NCBI GenBank assembly: GCA_937928405.1
Contig: CALFWZ010000156.1
Span: 1-64,000, forward strand
From: an uncultured Saprospiraceae bacterium
GTDB lineage: Bacteria > Bacteroidota > Bacteroidia > Chitinophagales > Saprospiraceae
Reading direction: 5' to 3'
DNA: 64,000 nucleotides
In this document: piece by piece, positions 63,627-64,000 of the stretch
Layout of the letters: each line of letters starts with the position of its first letter
How positions within the stretch are numbered: position 1 is the stretch's first letter
The notes under the pieces: generated by a model
What the model was told of the DNA's origin: nothing
The model's database searches: none
The model's input: only the letters and a program-made list of their open reading frames with translations
Program-made: the position numbers and the translations under genes

Positions 63627-64000
63627 CTACTGAAATATTTCAATATCCGGATAAAAGGCAGCCAAGGAAAAATAATATCCCAAAATAGATTCTACCGGTT
63701 CAAGTTGTGTTCCTGCTAAGGGGCCTTCAACAATTTCACCGGAAATGGAGATCTTATTCCCATTATCATCTTCCGCAACGACCACACCTTGCCCACTTAC
63801 ATAATTGAGATTTTCCAATCCTTCGTTACGATAAGCAATTAAAAAATTCTCTGTATTTGATCCAATCACGATTATTTCCTTATTTGGAAAATTATCAATG
63901 ATAACTTGACCATCACCAAAAGATGCTATTGGATAAACTTTGTTTTTTGAATCGGTTAAGACACCGAGTACCCGTTCTTTTGCTGGTAAACGAGTATCAT
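63627..64000 (-). CDS. DUF3179-like protein, truncated by the window edge
   Basis: Frame stays open upstream of the track start to the edge: DTRLPAKERVLGVLTDSKNKVYPIASFGDGQVIIDNFPNKEIIVIGSNTENFLIAYRNEG. Confidence 0.75.
   Translation of the reverse strand, partial: DTRLPAKERVLGVLTDSKNKVYPIASFGDGQVIIDNFPNKEIIVIGSNTENFLIAYRNEGLENLNYVSGQGVVVAEDDNGNKISISGEIVEGPLAGTQLEPVESILGYYFSLAAFYPDIEIFQ

Overview
This 64 kb window looks like chromosomal DNA from a Bacteroidota bacterium, probably Saprospiraceae-like. The assignment rests on T9SS C-terminal sorting domains, TAnnTTTG-type promoters, SusC-like TonB receptors, a LytS/LytTR two-component system with a periplasmic propeller, and the futalosine pathway. 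Most of the window is ordinary metabolic and envelope content: katG, an RlmI-like methyltransferase, a PgpH-like 7TM-HD protein, an Fpg/Nei glycosylase, an RluD-like synthase, a SulP transporter, a phosphate porin with a Na/Pi cotransporter, ChrA, a Rad50/SbcC-like ATPase, a GMC oxidoreductase pair, mqnB and fhs. I saw no rRNA, tRNA, CRISPR array, prophage or transposase. The observations most worth a second look are: (1) a dispersed family of 8-bp tandem arrays (unit YTCAACNA), each locus fixed for its own variant and abutting gene termini, with two loci also sharing a ~70-bp companion element in convergent intergenic regions; (2) a ~90-bp leader, 87/90 identical, duplicated upstream of two tandem paralogous T9SS-secreted genes and better conserved than the genes themselves; (3) a small membrane-protein ORF broken by a single in-frame TGA; (4) an Fpg/Nei glycosylase whose C-terminal zinc finger has lost its cysteines; (5) an overlapping DoxX / DUF2071 / membrane methyltransferase operon; and (6) a CpcT/CpeT-like lipoprotein and an orphan DppB-like permease. 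Family calls come from reading the translations only; no database search was run.
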